Assembly (NCBI GenBank): GCA_003508835.1
Contig: PUFA01000066.1
Span: forward strand, 1,736,001-1,800,000
From: Eonycteris spelaea
Lineage: Eukaryota; Chordata; Mammalia; Chiroptera; Pteropodidae
Direction: 5' to 3'
DNA length: 64,000 nt
Positions 1 through 11,726 of this stretch are shown here, in pieces. Every line of letters begins with the position of its first letter. The first letter of the stretch is position 1. Under the pieces are notes generated by a model. It saw only the letters and a program-made list of their open reading frames with translations, did no database searches and was not told the DNA's origin. Both the position numbers and the translations under genes were made by a program.

Positions 1-395
1 GAAGACCAAGGACAGAGAGTGAGCAGGGCCTGTGAGATTGACTTGGTCACCGTGAGATCCATAAAGACAGTGATGGAGAAAGACCAAGAGGATTCAAGGA
101 ACTGCTTGGATCACGTAGCTATTTCTAGAAAGAAAACAATAACTAGCCTCTTGGTAAGGGGACATGGGTACAGAGTAAGGAGGGTGTTTTGAAAACTTCC
201 TCAAAATTTTGCCTTATTCGTACCCCACTTATAGTGATTTGCTTAATTTGACTCATTTTTTACATAAATAAATGTATGTATACAGAAAATTTGATATCAC
301 AACTCTAAAAGTAAAATCTACTATCCCTTGCAATAAATTGAAGGTAACTATAATGATAAATACATAGCTTTAAAAAATATCTATCCAAATAACGC
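1..395. other. Unique, AT-rich non-coding DNA
   Basis: No gene or recognisable repeat is visible. From about 225 onward the sequence is markedly AT-rich and could be a very degraded transposon, but I cannot name one. Confidence 0.4.
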
Positions 396-399
396 CTAA

Positions 400-818
400 A
401 GTGATCTCCGGCATCATGGTGGATATGTAATAACCATTAGGAAACATTGGTTGACCATATAACTTGCGTCGGCCCATGTGAGCAGACTTCATACAAAACA
501 CACTGAGCAGAGGCTCTACACCTGCATGTCTTGTAATGGTCCCTGGTACTCCCTCCGTGCACATCCGAGCATGCCCCAGGCAGCTGCTCCTGCTCCAGCC
601 AGAGTCCCAGAACAACATGAAGCTGAACTGAGACCATCATAGCCTGCAGCCAAGCTCAGCTGGTCTCTAAGCCGAGCCACAGATGACCAGACAAGGCCAG
701 CCAAGATCAGCCAAACCATACTCAACACTACAGACCCTTGACTGTGAAAATGAATGCTGTTCTAAGCCACTGAATTTTGAGCTGGTATGTTACTATCATG
801 GTAACAACCTACTACTAC
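400..818 (+). mobile_element. Degraded LTR, MLT1-like (ERVL-MaLR type)
   Basis: The 3' part reads like the end of an old mammalian LTR: a purine-rich AAG/CAGCC-repeating stretch at 650-720, then a polyadenylation-like region ending in TAAGCCACTGAATTTTGAG at 755-773 and a TGTTAC-type terminus with a TA-rich tail near 785-818. TAAGCCACTGA(G)TTT is the shared 3' hallmark of MLT1-class LTRs. The 5' edge is approximate. It is a solo LTR; no internal retroviral sequence is attached. Confidence 0.55.
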
Positions 819-1920
819 ACTGTCCCACTGGGAACATGAGCCTTTCCTAGTCTGCCCTTCCTGGAGACTGGCTCTATTGAAGTCCCTCACACCATGGATA
901 GAAGTAGTGGGTGGTGGGCACCTTGCAAGAAAGGTCTGCCTTTGCCATCGATGGGAGAAACCGCAGGTCTTCTCGGTTTTCTCAGTCCTTCTACCTCAGA
1001 GCAGGTCAACCAAGTTCACAGACCATCTCCAGGGACCTGTGCGACAGTGGATGACCTAGGACGAAAAAGAGAAAGAAGAAAGATGTTCTCTGGCTCACTT
1101 CCTCCCCATCATTCTGCTTTTTGTCCCCAAAATAAATGACTCATAAACATTTTCACTCTGATCATCTGAGACGAGAGGGAAGTGGGTGTAGAAGCGAACG
1201 TATCAGTTAGGCACCGTTCGGGGACCCGCTTCCTTTTCTGACAGAGCTATAATTAGCGCTGTGATTTCAAGTCAGCGAAACGCTAACAGGCGTCATCTGG
1301 TTATAAAAGAGATACCCAAAATAACATCACAGGGAGTGGATCTTTTGATAAAATATTCTCAAAGAGTTTGAAGCTACATAACATTTTCTAGCCCCAAACT
1401 GGCAGCTTCCGCCTCCAGTTTCCAGAATTCCAGATTGAGATTCCAGAACTTTTTTTGATGCTGCAAAATGTGCGTGCTGCTTACCTCCCCCGTCCGACGG
1501 AATTGTCTCTTCTGCATTTTTCGGTTCGTTTTGAACCTGAGACGGATGACTTCTTTCGTGCTGCGTCACTGCCATGGGAATGGCCTGATTTTCAGCTCTC
1601 GGTAGGCAGAGGCATGGGGCCTGACACTAAGAGAAAAGCAACGCTCAGGTTTATAGCCCTTAAGAGACTGAAAACGAACCCTGCCGGCCAAAGGGATCTC
1701 CAGGGCTCCCTGAGAATGATTCTTCTCGCGTCACTTTTCCTGGTAACAGAGAGAGGGAGTCTTTCTGGCCGACTGTCAGAATCTCGACAAGTCAGGAAAC
1801 ATTTAGTAAGCGTCCTGGGAACATTTTAGGGGTTGTAAAAGAAACACAAGAAGAAATCGCTCTCTTTAGGGAACCCACAAGATTTAGACAAAGACAAGAT
1901 TTAAAAGACATACGAGAAGG
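819..1920. other. Unique non-coding DNA, no recognised feature
   Basis: Mixed-composition sequence without a recognisable repeat. An AATAAA lies at about 1131, followed by a CA-poor tail, but no upstream exon supports a gene end. The short open frame at 1455-1829 (124 codons, plus strand) has no recognisable domain and is treated as chance. At 1200-1330 a CpG-containing block with TAATTA-like and TTAGCG/CGCTAA inverted motifs has the look of non-coding regulatory DNA, which is an inference only. Confidence 0.4.
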
Positions 1921-1976
1921 ATGTGTGTCTCTGTGCGAGTGTGTGTGTGCGCGTCTGTGTGTGTGTGTGTGTGTTG
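1921..1976. repeat. Imperfect (TG)n microsatellite
   Basis: Alternating T/G with CG, CT and GAG interruptions; the longest pure TG run is at about 1955-1973. The interruptions indicate an old tract. Open frames on the opposite strand that encode THTHTHT peptides are artefacts of this repeat. Confidence 0.95.
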
Positions 1977-3667
1977 TTACAGTGTCAGAGGAACATGCTA
2001 CAACACAAATTCCCTGAACTTCCACTCCAGGAAAGTGTTTCCGTTATAAATTGTGTGTTTTAATGGAGTATTCGCGCTTCTCCAGCCAAACATAGGTGCT
2101 ATGAATTCAAAGTCTAATTTGTAACGGTCTTAGCAGCATCTAGTGCCTCTTGAACCCAACGATGATAAGCCCTCGGGCAATTCTGGCCGACAACTTAATT
2201 CATGACTCTAGAAAGGCTGCGAAGACAGATTTCATGTGGGCTGGGGCAGTTAAGAAAGGAGAAGTCTTTACTTCGTGAGGAATTGTAACGTCCCCTTGCC
2301 AGGGCTGGTATTTCCTCAGAGGCTGACATTGCTCTCAGGCGTGAGGCCCATGAGTGAACTATGACATATGTTTCATGTCAACGCGAGAGTGACCCCAGTA
2401 TAAACCTGAACCCAGCTCTCCATTTGTGCCTGGTCAGACACAGCTGCTGGAAAAGGCCCCGTTCCTAACAGTCAAGAAGGATATTTACTCCCAAATAGAG
2501 GAAAAAGTCACATCATCTTTCAATATCACTATTTGGAGCCCCCTGTACCCCTAACATACACAGGCTCCCTCAGTTGATTGGAGCAGACTTGTCAGGCCCC
2601 AAAACGAAGCTCTGAGGCCAGGATGGCTACTGGACAGTGGGCACAGATAAACCAAGCAGTTGCCAACTCCTTCATTTATATTGTATAGACCCGGCAAGAG
2701 GGTATAAACTGACCAAAAAATGGATAAAAAGTAGACTACGAAAACCGGGTTTAGTTTCTACCAAACATGATGTCAACCCACTACTCCAACGTCACTGCTT
2801 TCCTCAATTTATTTTTTCACAAACCTCCAAATCCCCTGAAATCACCCCCCCCCTTAGATCCCCCAAGTGCACATGATGGGATCACTTCTAGTCATCCTCA
2901 AAAACAGGCAGCCAAGTAGAAAGCTGGGACCCTTTGTCCTTCCTCAACTCTCAGTCCAATGCTGTTTCTAATGAACCACAGCTAAGCCTCCGACTTCAGG
3001 GCTGGGGTCCTGATCACCCCGGTTCAACGCGGACGGAGTGTCCCAGTAAATAACGATAGTGGTGATAACCATCTCAGTCCATGTTCCCAGAAAATGGATA
3101 TGAAGACAAAGGTTTTGAGCTAAAACTTGGGGGGAAGCGAAACCTCAGGATGCAGGAGGGAGGGGAAAGCAATGAGGCAGGGAAGGAAGGGAAGCAAGGA
3201 CTTTCTGCTCCACACGGCTGGCCACGCTCATGCTGTCTCACTGGGCCTCGGGGACCCCGCGTGAACTGCTGTAAGAGATTCCAGGGGTGGGACGAGTCGG
3301 TGTGACTTCGCAGGGCCGCCTCTTTGGACATGCCATGGGGCACTGCTCTGATGGGACACAGAGTCAATGGTGCCACAAAAGCTGTCCACCATGGTGACCC
3401 CACGAAACTCAGTGTCCTCAGGGACCAGGTGATAGCAAAAACAAATGAATCCGAGGAGGGTGGAGACCTGGCAAAGTGGGGAGCCCAGGCCCCCTCTGAA
3501 GGAGGACTTGACACTCGGGCCCAGCCCCTGCTGCTTTGCAAGAGCAAGGGCCCACATTCTACCATATTGCTGCTGTTTTTCAATGAGCGGTTCAAATTGG
3601 AACTTTTTTCTGTTTTAACTTTTAATATATCTTCCTTGATTGTGCACCATTCAATATGTTTCTCATG
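1977..3667. other. Unique non-coding DNA, no recognised feature
   Basis: No repeat family is recognised with confidence. The segment at 2270-2870 contains C-runs (for example 2826-2835) and looks like decayed interspersed sequence. The 212-codon minus-strand frame at 3074-3712 begins inside the adjacent L1 remnant and lacks any recognisable domain, so it is not annotated as a gene. Confidence 0.4.
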
Positions 3668-4092
3668 TGATTTTTTATTGAGATAGAAGTCATATGTCAT
3701 AAGATTCATCATTTAAACTATACTGTTCAGTGGATTTTAGTATATTTGGAAAATTGCGCAACCATCACCACTATTTAAATCCAGAACATCTTAATCACCC
3801 CAAAAAGAAACCCCCTACCCATTAGCAGTCATTTCCAATTCCTCTCCCCACCAACCCGCAGTCAGCCCCCAGCAACCACAAATCTGTTGTGTGTTTTTAT
3901 AAAATATGCCTATTCTGGATATATCACATAAATAAAATCATACATGCCTGGCCTTTTTTGACTTGCTTCTTTTAGTTAACATAATGTTTCAAGGTTAATC
4001 TGTTATAGGACTTCTTCCTTATGGCCAAATATTTTATATAATGGATATGCCAGATTTGTCAATCCATTCATCAATTGATGGACAGTACTAAG
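3668..4092 (-). mobile_element. L1 (LINE-1) fragment, old mammalian type, antisense
   Basis: Read on the plus strand this matches the reverse complement of the 3' end of old L1 elements. It has ATTGAGATAGAAGTCATATG, TTCAGTGGATTTTAGTATATTT, GCAACCATCACCACTAT, CCCCAAAAAGAAACCCC, TATTCTGGATATATCACATAAATAAAATCATAC and a final segment resembling CCATTCATCAATTGATGGAC, all in consensus order. It is 5'-truncated and full of substitutions and small gaps, so it is not active. Confidence 0.88.
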
Positions 4093-5592
4093 CTCCTTTA
4101 TTAGAGTTTTTGAAACTTAAACTCCACTGGGCCTTCCACGTGAACTCCAGGATGGTTTTAGAGCTTGGCTGTCACCTGGTGCAGAATGAGACGGTGACAA
4201 GCATTGGTCAACAGGTAAGGGACCTCTCCTGTGCAGAGATGAGACTTCTGAAAACGTTCCTCAGTCGTGCCAGAATGTCATTGGTTCCATTTGCACCGTG
4301 ACTTGCACCAATATTTAATGATGCACAATCAAAAAGATATATTAAATTGCGGTAGAGCTCCATTAATCTCAGCAGTCCCGCCGGGGGAGGATAAGGGAGG
4401 AAGTGTTTTGCACACTCTGCAGGAGCGGCAACTCCCAGGTATGGAAGCAGCTTTGGTGATTGAGGATGGCGTCCTGAGCCGGCTCTGCAAGTCACCTCAG
4501 GGACTGTGCTGTTAAGCGCACCCATCACTGAAGACCTGAAACCCAGACAGGAAGAGGTGCCTGCCACTCGCACAGCCCTAAACTTTCCTGCTCCAGCACG
4601 GGGCAGTTCTGTCTTCTCCTCTGGTTTGTCTGAGACTCAGGGACCAGAGGGCTGGAGCCAGGACTGGGGAGAGCCTGCGTCTTTGGAGGGCAGGGAGTGA
4701 GTGAGCACAGGCAGAAAGCTGCCTGCTTGGCTCCATAGTACAATGCTAAAGAGGCTAATTTCACATCGCTCTCTCTAATGCCCTTTCATCTCTGCCTTAA
4801 CTCTGCTCACGTCGGCATATTACCTTCAAAACATTATCACAGAGGGATCCCTTTTGGAGAATGTGCTGGAGGAAGAACTGATTCCCATCTTCTACCTCCC
4901 AACGTTCTTTCCCGCAGAATCTTTATTTCAGCTCCAAGAAGCCTGTGATTAGGTACCCAAGGATCTCACTACGGATAAGCCCTTGGAGGTTACTTAGAAG
5001 CAAAGTCCTAGTCGAGTCAAGAGGACAACCGTCTTACCCTCTGAGGTCCGAAGACGGTTTTGCTTCTTCTCCACAACACATTTGCAGCCAACAGATAGAG
5101 TTGCCAATTATCAGAAGACAGGAGGCCCCTTTGGGACGGGAACTCGGCATTTGCCGAGCTCAGCACCATCTATCAAGGCGAGTTTTGTCTCTAGGGCTGT
5201 CACAGCCAAGCTGGCTTCTCGGCTTGCCGCTCTTCACTTATCTCCCTAAAGCAAATTCCCTAAAACTGACTCTGCGTCTCATTCCAGAACTTACCATCAT
5301 TTCGAAAGCATATAAATCTCCTTAAGAATTTTTTAAATTGGCCACCAGCATTTGCTTTCTCCGCAGCCACAACACAAATTTCACAGGTCGACAAACCTGC
5401 ATGTATCAAAACCAAAACGATCTGAGCTTAAAATCAAAAGAACCAAATAATCGTGCTCTCTGAAGCTTAGAGAAGCATTTAATTTGGATAATGGATGTAC
5501 AGACATAAAAGCACTTTTGCAGTCATTTTATTTTCTTCACTTGTAAGGACAAACGTAACTGCTCAGCTGAAAAGTAACTAATTGATCAGTTA
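4093..5592. other. Unique non-coding DNA, no recognised feature
   Basis: No repeat or gene is recognised. Open frames on both strands are short (up to 126 codons), overlap one another and show no domain. Confidence 0.4.
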
Positions 5593-5785
5593 TATAGTCA
5601 TTCAGCAAGTATTTTTTTTTTAACAACTACTCGATGCGAAACACTGTTAGGTGTGATGAAGTGTGCAAAAAAATGTACTACAATTCCACCAAATGAGGCA
5701 ATTTATGATGAGTTCCGTTCATGCACCAGGAATTCTGCTAGACTCTGAGACACAGTGGTGAGCAAATGCAGATCTGATCACTGTA
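5593..5785 (-). mobile_element. L2 LINE 3' ends, antisense, two in tandem
   Basis: Two successive segments each resemble the reverse complement of the L2 3' terminus (consensus pattern: ATTCAACAAATATT, then a CACCTACTATGTGCCAGGCACTGTTCTAGGC-like core, then AGTGAACAAA). The first covers about 5599-5680 (TTCAGCAAGTATT, AAACACTGTTAGGTGTGATG). The second covers about 5716-5781 (GCACCAGGAATTCTGCTAGACTCTGAGACAC, GTGGTGAGCAAATG). They may be two insertions or a local duplication. Confidence 0.65.
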
Positions 5786-6854
5786 GGGATGACTGAGTAG
5801 AGCAGGGTGTCCGCTAGATCAGTAACAACTTAATAAAGGCTTTGTGTGACACAGATAAGTTCGCATTAGACGCAGGAGAAGGTGGGAAACGCCTTTGTTT
5901 CCCGCAAGTGAGCGCGGCGTGGAGGGATGCTCAAGGACACTGTGGGACGCGGCATCGTGTGAGGACCATAGAGACGAGCCCCGCTTCTGGCTCAAACCCC
6001 TCAGGACAAAGCCAGCTCTGCCCCTCCTCATGCTGTGCGCGGGACACGGGGCCACTGCGCCTCAGCCACCCATCTCTGACAACGGGGCACTCGTGCCTAA
6101 TTCATTGCGAACGAGACAGCGCCCGTAAAGAGCTGCTGGGAACTGGGCCCGGAGCGCAGACGGACAGGACAGGGGCAGCTGTCGCTCTCGCAGGATCCGT
6201 TGATGATTTTGTCATATACCAAGTAGCCAGCAAGGGTGGCCTGGCAGATGAGGACAGTTCGGTCAGGCACTCGGGACTGCATGCGGACGTGGTACCAAGC
6301 TGTGAGCCTCCCAGCCTGGCAGCGGCTTCAAAGCCGACACACCAAACGTGTGACCACAGTGTCCTCTCATCCCTGAGCCACCACTGCACAGCGTGGGGAC
6401 GACCCTAAATGCAGGTCAAAGGGGTGAAGGTGATAGGCAAATATAAAAAGTTAAATAAATGTTAAAGTGGAACTAAATGCAACGGCAGGAAATCTTAGGG
6501 TCACGGGCTCAGAAAAGGCAGAGACTCAACAGGGACGATCCTCCCACCCCGTCAGACAGGGACATTGGGCGATGTCTGTAGACGTTTTGACTGTCATGGC
6601 TGGGAGGATGCTCCTGGCATCTGCGGAGTAGAGACCAGGGCTGCTGCCAGACACCCCGCCACCCCCAGGACAGCCCCTGACAGCAGAGAATGGTCCGGCC
6701 CCAAACGCCTAACGGTGCTGAGACCAGGAGGGAAGCAGGAACGGCTGGAGCTGTTTGAACTGGGTCTGCAAGGAGACGAAGGTCAGGAGAGCAGACGGGA
6801 CAGGGAGGCCCTCCAGGAGGCGATGACAGCGCCGAGGGTCACCGAGGGCTCCCC
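5786..6854. other. Unique, fairly CpG-rich non-coding DNA
   Basis: GC-rich sequence retaining more CpG than typical for mammalian intergenic DNA. No gene or repeat is recognised. The 188-codon frame at 5842-6408 (plus) has no domain and is overlapped by equally open antisense frames. Confidence 0.4.
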
Positions 6855-7135
6855 TGCCCCGGGGCCTTTGCATGTGCTGTTCCCTCTGCTCGCTGTGCCC
6901 TTCCCAGGACTCACTCAGCGACTCAGAGATGCCCTCGCTGACCACTCAGATGACCCCCTCGACCAGGTCTGTTGTCCTTTAGAGCAATTACCACCTCCCT
7001 GCATGTCATATAATGGTCGGTTATTCTTGTCCTCGGACTAGAAAGTAACCTCTGTGAGAACAGGGACTTATTTTGTTCCCTGTCCCGTCCTGGCACCCAG
7101 AGCAGTGCCCGGCAGGGACTCTGTGCTCACCGGTG
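6855..7135 (+). mobile_element. L2 LINE 3' fragment, sense
   Basis: Contains the characteristic L2 3' landmarks in order: GGGCCTTTGCATGTGCTGTTCCCTCTGC near 6860, a run resembling GAGGCCTTCCCTGACCACC at about 6925-6950, a C/T-rich segment, a GACTAGAAAGTAACCTCTGTGAG-like counterpart of the L2 GAATGTAAGCTCCATGAG box near 7037, ACAGGGACTTATTTTGTT and CCAGAGCAGTGCCCGGCA. It overlaps the open frame at 6565-7041, arguing against that frame being coding. Confidence 0.82.
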
Positions 7136-8889
7136 AGAGGATGACTCAGAGGCAGAGCCCTCTCCCTCCAGCCTCGTGGGTCCATCTTCCTTGTGTCAAT
7201 GTGGAACGATTCTGCACACATCACACACCTTCTTTATTGATTCTTAGGTCGTAGAACCTCTGAGTGCTGCTGGGCAAAAACAAAACAAAATGAAAAAGGG
7301 AAAAAGAACCCAGCCATTTCCAAAAAGGAAACTGGAAGGTGACATCGCCTCGCGATGGGGCACAGGGCCCTTACATTTTCCGAGAAGGGACTTCGAGTCA
7401 CTGCAGGTACCCAGCGTTCAGGCTCCACATGGTGGCCCTGCATTTATTTTTCCCTTTCGGCTCCCAGCAAGCCAACAGCTCTCTCCTGGCTTCCATTTTC
7501 ATCCATTTAAGTTGAAGAAAAGTGGAAAACAAATAAAATGCACTTAAGAGAATGCCTTCAGGAGTCAACACGCTGCGCTGAGGTGAATGGGCTCCTGTTG
7601 GGGTCTCTGCGATGATCAATTATTTATGGAGCTCTGACGGTGTTCTGGCGCCACCAAGACAGAAGGGAGACCGGGTCCCTGCCCGGGGGCTTCCCAGGGA
7701 AGAAGGGACAGTTTGTGGAGCTGGAACGACATTCCAGCTGAAAAGACAGCGACACATCCCCGGCTAAGGCTGCTCTATGCCTTTATTACATCTTTGTTTT
7801 TAATGACGTTCACTTATTTTCTAATCTAAAGATAGCATAAAGTTTATCAAATATTCCTGGGAAAGAGGAAAAAAATAATAATCCAGCTCCAGTACCTTCA
7901 CTGCATGTATAAAAAGTCTACATGGTTTATAAATTTAGGATTTAATTTAAAAATGTGCCGTTTTCCCTCACATTAGAGGGTACGCATTTCCATCCCACCA
8001 AGTAGCCTCCAGAAACCTGACTGTTCCCAGCCGCGAAATGTTCCGTCCTGGACGTACATGGGTCCTGTGTCGCTGGGCGGTAGGTTGTTTTCTCTCCCTG
8101 TGCCTTTTTCTCTTCTGTTCTCGGTGGGTATAAACAACACCGCAGTGAACATCCTCAGCGATCTCCGCCCCCTCCTGCGATCATTTAGGCTCCTCGTGGG
8201 GAGCAGGGAAGACGCCAGGCGAAGCTGGACGTAAACGCTGAGCTTTCCAGGGCTCTGTCTGCAGAGGTGGAGGTGGGCGTGTGTGTGGAAGCCCAGAGCA
8301 GCCCGGAAGCCACCCTGTGCACCCTGGGCGTCCCCAGGAGAGGGTCCTCGTCCCAGCGCCATCACCCGCTGCCTTCCTTCTCGAGGGCAAGCCCAGGGCG
8401 GGGCGCGGGCACCTGCTGGATCCCCTCTCTCAGCTCCAGGACCCACTGGGCCATGGGAAACACTAAATGATTTGCTGCAAATTCGCTTTTTAAAAACGGA
8501 GCATCTCTATGCTCTTCTCTTACGTTTTAGCTCAGTATAAATGGGTGAGGCAGGTCCATGAGGCCCTGAGCTCCACCCGACTACAGAAGCTCTACTGAGG
8601 CAGAACAAGCCTCTGGTTGTTCTGTCTGCACCGTGGGGGGCCTCGCCAGAGTTTCGGGCTGGGGAACCTGCCTCACCGGGATGTTTCTCTCTCCCGCTTT
8701 CTTGTAGCAGACAGGACAGTGGTGCAAATTTGGATGAACATCGCCAGTTTAGAATCGACACGTCCACAAGCTCTTTGCTCAAAGAAATCAGCTCATATAT
8801 TCTTAAGCTCGTTTTGATTTAATATAAAAGCTCAAGCTTTCGGCCTGATCAGTTAATACTGAATAATCCCTTTTATGGAGTTATCCCTG
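7136..8889. other. Unique non-coding DNA, CpG-retaining in its second half
   Basis: No gene or repeat is recognised. An AT-rich patch (7770-7960) separates two GC-richer halves. The minus-strand frame at 7973-8446 (157 codons) has no recognisable domain. Confidence 0.4.
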
Positions 8890-9070
8890 AATGACTTTTC
8901 CTAAGTGCCTTTCCCTTTTAGAAAGAGCCCTGTGATCTCAGGCTGGTTACATAACCTCTCTGAGCTTCACTTCCCCCTCTTGTCCAAGGGGAAAATGACA
9001 GTGATATCCTATGGAGCTGTCGGCCTAAACCGTGAGATGATACAGAGTGGCCCACCCGACCAGCACATCT
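8890..9070 (+). mobile_element. MIR SINE, sense, degraded
   Basis: The core resembles the MIR central motif: a CTGGTTACATAACCTCTCTGAGC segment at about 8942-8964 corresponds to GGGCAAGTTACTTAACCTCTCTGAGC, followed by a CCCTCTTGTCCAAGGGGAAAATGA equivalent of TCCTCATCTGTAAAATGGGGATAA, then GATGATACA and GCACATCTTGG tail-like sequence. MIR is a tRNA-derived SINE that was mobilised by L2. Confidence 0.7.
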
Positions 9071-10039
9071 TGGGAGAAGCACTTACTGGTGAGCAGCAGT
9101 TCCTGTCACTTCACTCTTGATGACGAAGAAGCAGGAACAGAGCTCTGTCCCCTGCCTCTGCTCCCAGAGATGAGCAGTGGCAACGATGCTGACGGTTATT
9201 TAATAACAAACTCCACAATAAGGACAGTCATTCGGAGGGGACACGGTTGGATTCTCTCCAGCGAAGATGTCAGGATGAACCGCGGGAAACAGGGTGACCT
9301 ATGATCCAGAGGACAGACCTCCCCAGCGATTTCCTTGTCACTGGGAAGAGGCCAACTCCAGGTCTGACAAATGCTTAGTAAAAAAGGTCAGAAAGGAGAG
9401 CTGAACGGACACGGTATCTGCACAGACGTTCTCAGCATTAGCGGGACTCGACGAGAGAAAAACAGAACCGACAGACGAACAAAGCCGGGCTTGTGCGGAG
9501 GTGAACCCACTGGACATGGACCGGAAGATCCTGGTGCTGCCCCTTGGGGACCTGTGCCAGCGTGACACGGTGATCGGGGACCGCCGTCTGGAATGAAGGT
9601 GCTGGGGCCAGTGGGAAGTGTGGCGCGTCGGGACGAGAAGGGCTGCGTCCCCTGGAGCTGGGAGCAAGATTCGGATGTTCTCGCGGGTGCAGTGTGTCCA
9701 GTCACAAGGCTCTGTGTCACTTAGCTCTTGTCACATGCCTCCCTCTGCTCCTGGTTCAGAACCCTGAGAAATAGATCCAAGGCTCTGCCGGGGACAAGGA
9801 AGCATCGGCCTGGTACCCGTGAGGCTGGTTTGAAGGAGGCAGCTTGCGGTGGGCCACACGCCAGCTCCCCGGGGAGACCTCCACGGACAGAACGGCGTCT
9901 GCAGAGCCGGACAGAGAGGGACTTCGGAGCTAACTGCCCGTCCGTGGGCCCGGCTCTGAGCCCTGTCCGACTGTCGAGCAGGAAGTCGTCGTCTCCCAGC
10001 CTCGGATCTTAGAGCTGAGACCCAAACGAACCGGCCCTC
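9071..10039. other. Unique non-coding DNA leading into a CpG island
   Basis: No repeat or exon is recognised. CpG frequency rises steadily toward 10 kb. Overlapping open frames on both strands (up to 159 codons) reflect high GC and not coding. Confidence 0.4.
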
Positions 10040-10960
10040 GCCCTCCCAGCCAGCTCTCCGCTCAGCCACCCACCCGCGCGCACGTGGGAGACCCGCCTCC
10101 CGGCACACACCGTGCTCACCGGTAAGCGTGAGCGCGTGACCTGAGCTGCAGGTGACCCGAGTGAGGGAGGAGCCCAGGTGCGAGGCGGCTCCTGGAGAGC
10201 GGCGTCCCACTCAGGCCCTGTAACTCGGGCTCTGGGGCAGGAGCCGCGGGCGCGTGCGTGCGGCGCGTGCGGGGCGCGCGCTGTGCGAACACGTGACTAC
10301 GCCGAAGCGACCCGCAGCGCGGACCCCTCGCCCACGGACGCCCCCTGTAGGACTCGCGACGGAGGCGACCCAGACTCCAAGGGCCATGAATGACGCTCGG
10401 AAAAGCAAATCGCTGCGACGGATGACAGTGCAATTAGCGATAACAACGTAGACGCCCCAAATCTCAGCTCAGCTCAGACGCCTTCCTGTGCGCTGTGTTC
10501 CGGGGCGTCGGGTGTGTCCCCTGACACGGGGAAGAGTCAGGGGTGACCCAAGGCGAGCAGGACTGTGACACGCGAAGGTCCCAAGGGCGCCCAGCCCAGG
10601 TCGGGGGGCCCCGCGGGACCCCTTCCCAGGGCTCCCAGGGGAAGCCGGGGACGCGGCCCGGGCGGGCTCGGCGGTGGTGCTCGCGAGGAGACGAAGGACG
10701 GACACGCCCGGATCCCGGCTCCCCGGCGCTGTGACTGCCGTGCCTCGCTTTTGGGGACCTCCACCAGCGCGCCCCGCCTGCTGGTTCATGACATGGAACT
10801 TCCAGTCGTGAGAGCGAAGGACTCGGCGCCTCCGCCCGGGTTCCAGGCGCGGCGCGCCGCCCTGGCGGGGGGAGGAGATGGCGCGCGGCGCCCTGCGGGC
10901 CCTTCGCGTGCTCCCGGCAGGGACACGCCTGTCCTGAAGCCCGAATGGCAGCCACGGTTT
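10040..10960. promoter_or_regulatory. CpG island (orphan, no linked gene recognised)
   Basis: Roughly 0.9 kb with dense CpG, strongest at 10235-10390 and 10600-10910, where CpG occurs several times per 20 bases. E-box CACGTG occurs at 10081-10086 and again at 10290-10295, the second in a CACGTGAC context (the USF/TFE3-type extended E-box). GC boxes (GCCCCGCC near 10767, several GGGGCGG-like strings) are present and there is no TATA box. CpG islands of this kind usually mark promoters, but no flanking exon or protein domain could be recognised. The open frames across it (for example 10464-11090 minus, 10565-11002 plus) read as low-complexity R/P/G/A-rich peptides typical of chance frames in CpG islands. 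It may be a promoter of a distant or non-coding transcript, or an orphan/intragenic island. Confidence 0.75.
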
Positions 10961-11513
10961 GTGTGCGCCCCCTTGCCGTCACCAGAAGGAATTCCGAGGT
11001 AAAACTTAGGGCAACAGCGATGACTTTGGGTTTCACTGAGTGAGTGACACAACTTGGCCACCTGGTCATCTCAATGGCACCTGTGGTCACCGTTTTCCAG
11101 AGACATCACCTCAGATGTCAACCTGAAACAGAAACAGGGACACGTCTCCAAGTGACAGCAAATGACCCATTTTAAAAATAGCTTCACGAGCCCCAGATTA
11201 TTTCTATGATAATTTCCTGGCGAGCCCATGAGGGAGCAGCAGAACCAGCTCGGTTTTTAATAACTCAGAGGAGGCAAAGATCCGCCCTTGGCCATAGCGT
11301 TGAGTCCGTGGAGAGCTGACCTGGAATAGGCCCTGAGCCGCTGGTCCGCACGAGTACGTGTTCGTCGCTACATAAGGAAGATGGTAGATGACAGGTGTCA
11401 GCTGATGGCACCTGGCGTGGCTGCTTCAGGATGCGATCGACCAATTCGAGCTCCATCTGATGCGTTCACAACAGCCTGTGATGCCTCACGGAACGGCCGG
11501 CACAGCCTGGGTC
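10961..11513. other. Unique non-coding DNA, no recognised feature
   Basis: Composition returns to average downstream of the CpG island. Nothing recognisable was seen. Confidence 0.4.
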
Positions 11514-11726
11514 CAAGCACAGCTTCCAACCAAGGGTGATTGTGCCCCCCAGGGGACAGTTAGCAGTGTCTGGAGACACTCTGGGTTGCCACGGACGGGG
11601 GATGCTCATGGCTTCTCATGGGTAAAAGCCAGGGATGCTGCAAACGTCCCACAATGCACAGGACGCCCCACGACAGACACTGGTCCTGCCCAGAGTGTGA
11701 CTAGAGCTGAGCGTGAGAAGCCCTGG
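11514..11726 (+). mobile_element. hAT-Charlie-type non-autonomous DNA transposon
   Basis: Resembles a well-known mammalian MITE of the MER20/MER45/MER58-like group: AGCTTCCAACCAAGGGTGATTGTG at the left end, CCAGGGGACAGTTAGCAGTGTCTGGAGACA near 11550-11580, GGGATGCTGCAAACGTCCCACAATGCACAGGACGCCCC at about 11630-11667, and a right end GAGCTGAGCGTGAGAAGCCCTGG. The ends are inverted-repeat-like (TTCCAACC left; a GGTTGAGAAACC-like degenerate right end). The exact family name is uncertain. No transposase is present. Confidence 0.8.

Noticed and set aside
1123..1160. AATAAA with downstream tail as a gene 3' end
   Set aside because: No upstream exon, no coding support, and such hexamers are frequent by chance.
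3074..3712. 212-codon open frame, minus strand
   Set aside because: Starts inside an antisense L1 remnant and continues in unique DNA without any recognisable motif.
5150..5172. Possible REST/NRSE half-site (TCAGCACCA)
   Set aside because: Only the left half of the motif is present; the GGACAGCGCC half is missing.
10464..11090. 208-codon open frame, minus strand
   Set aside because: Covers the CpG island; composition-driven openness on several frames at once.
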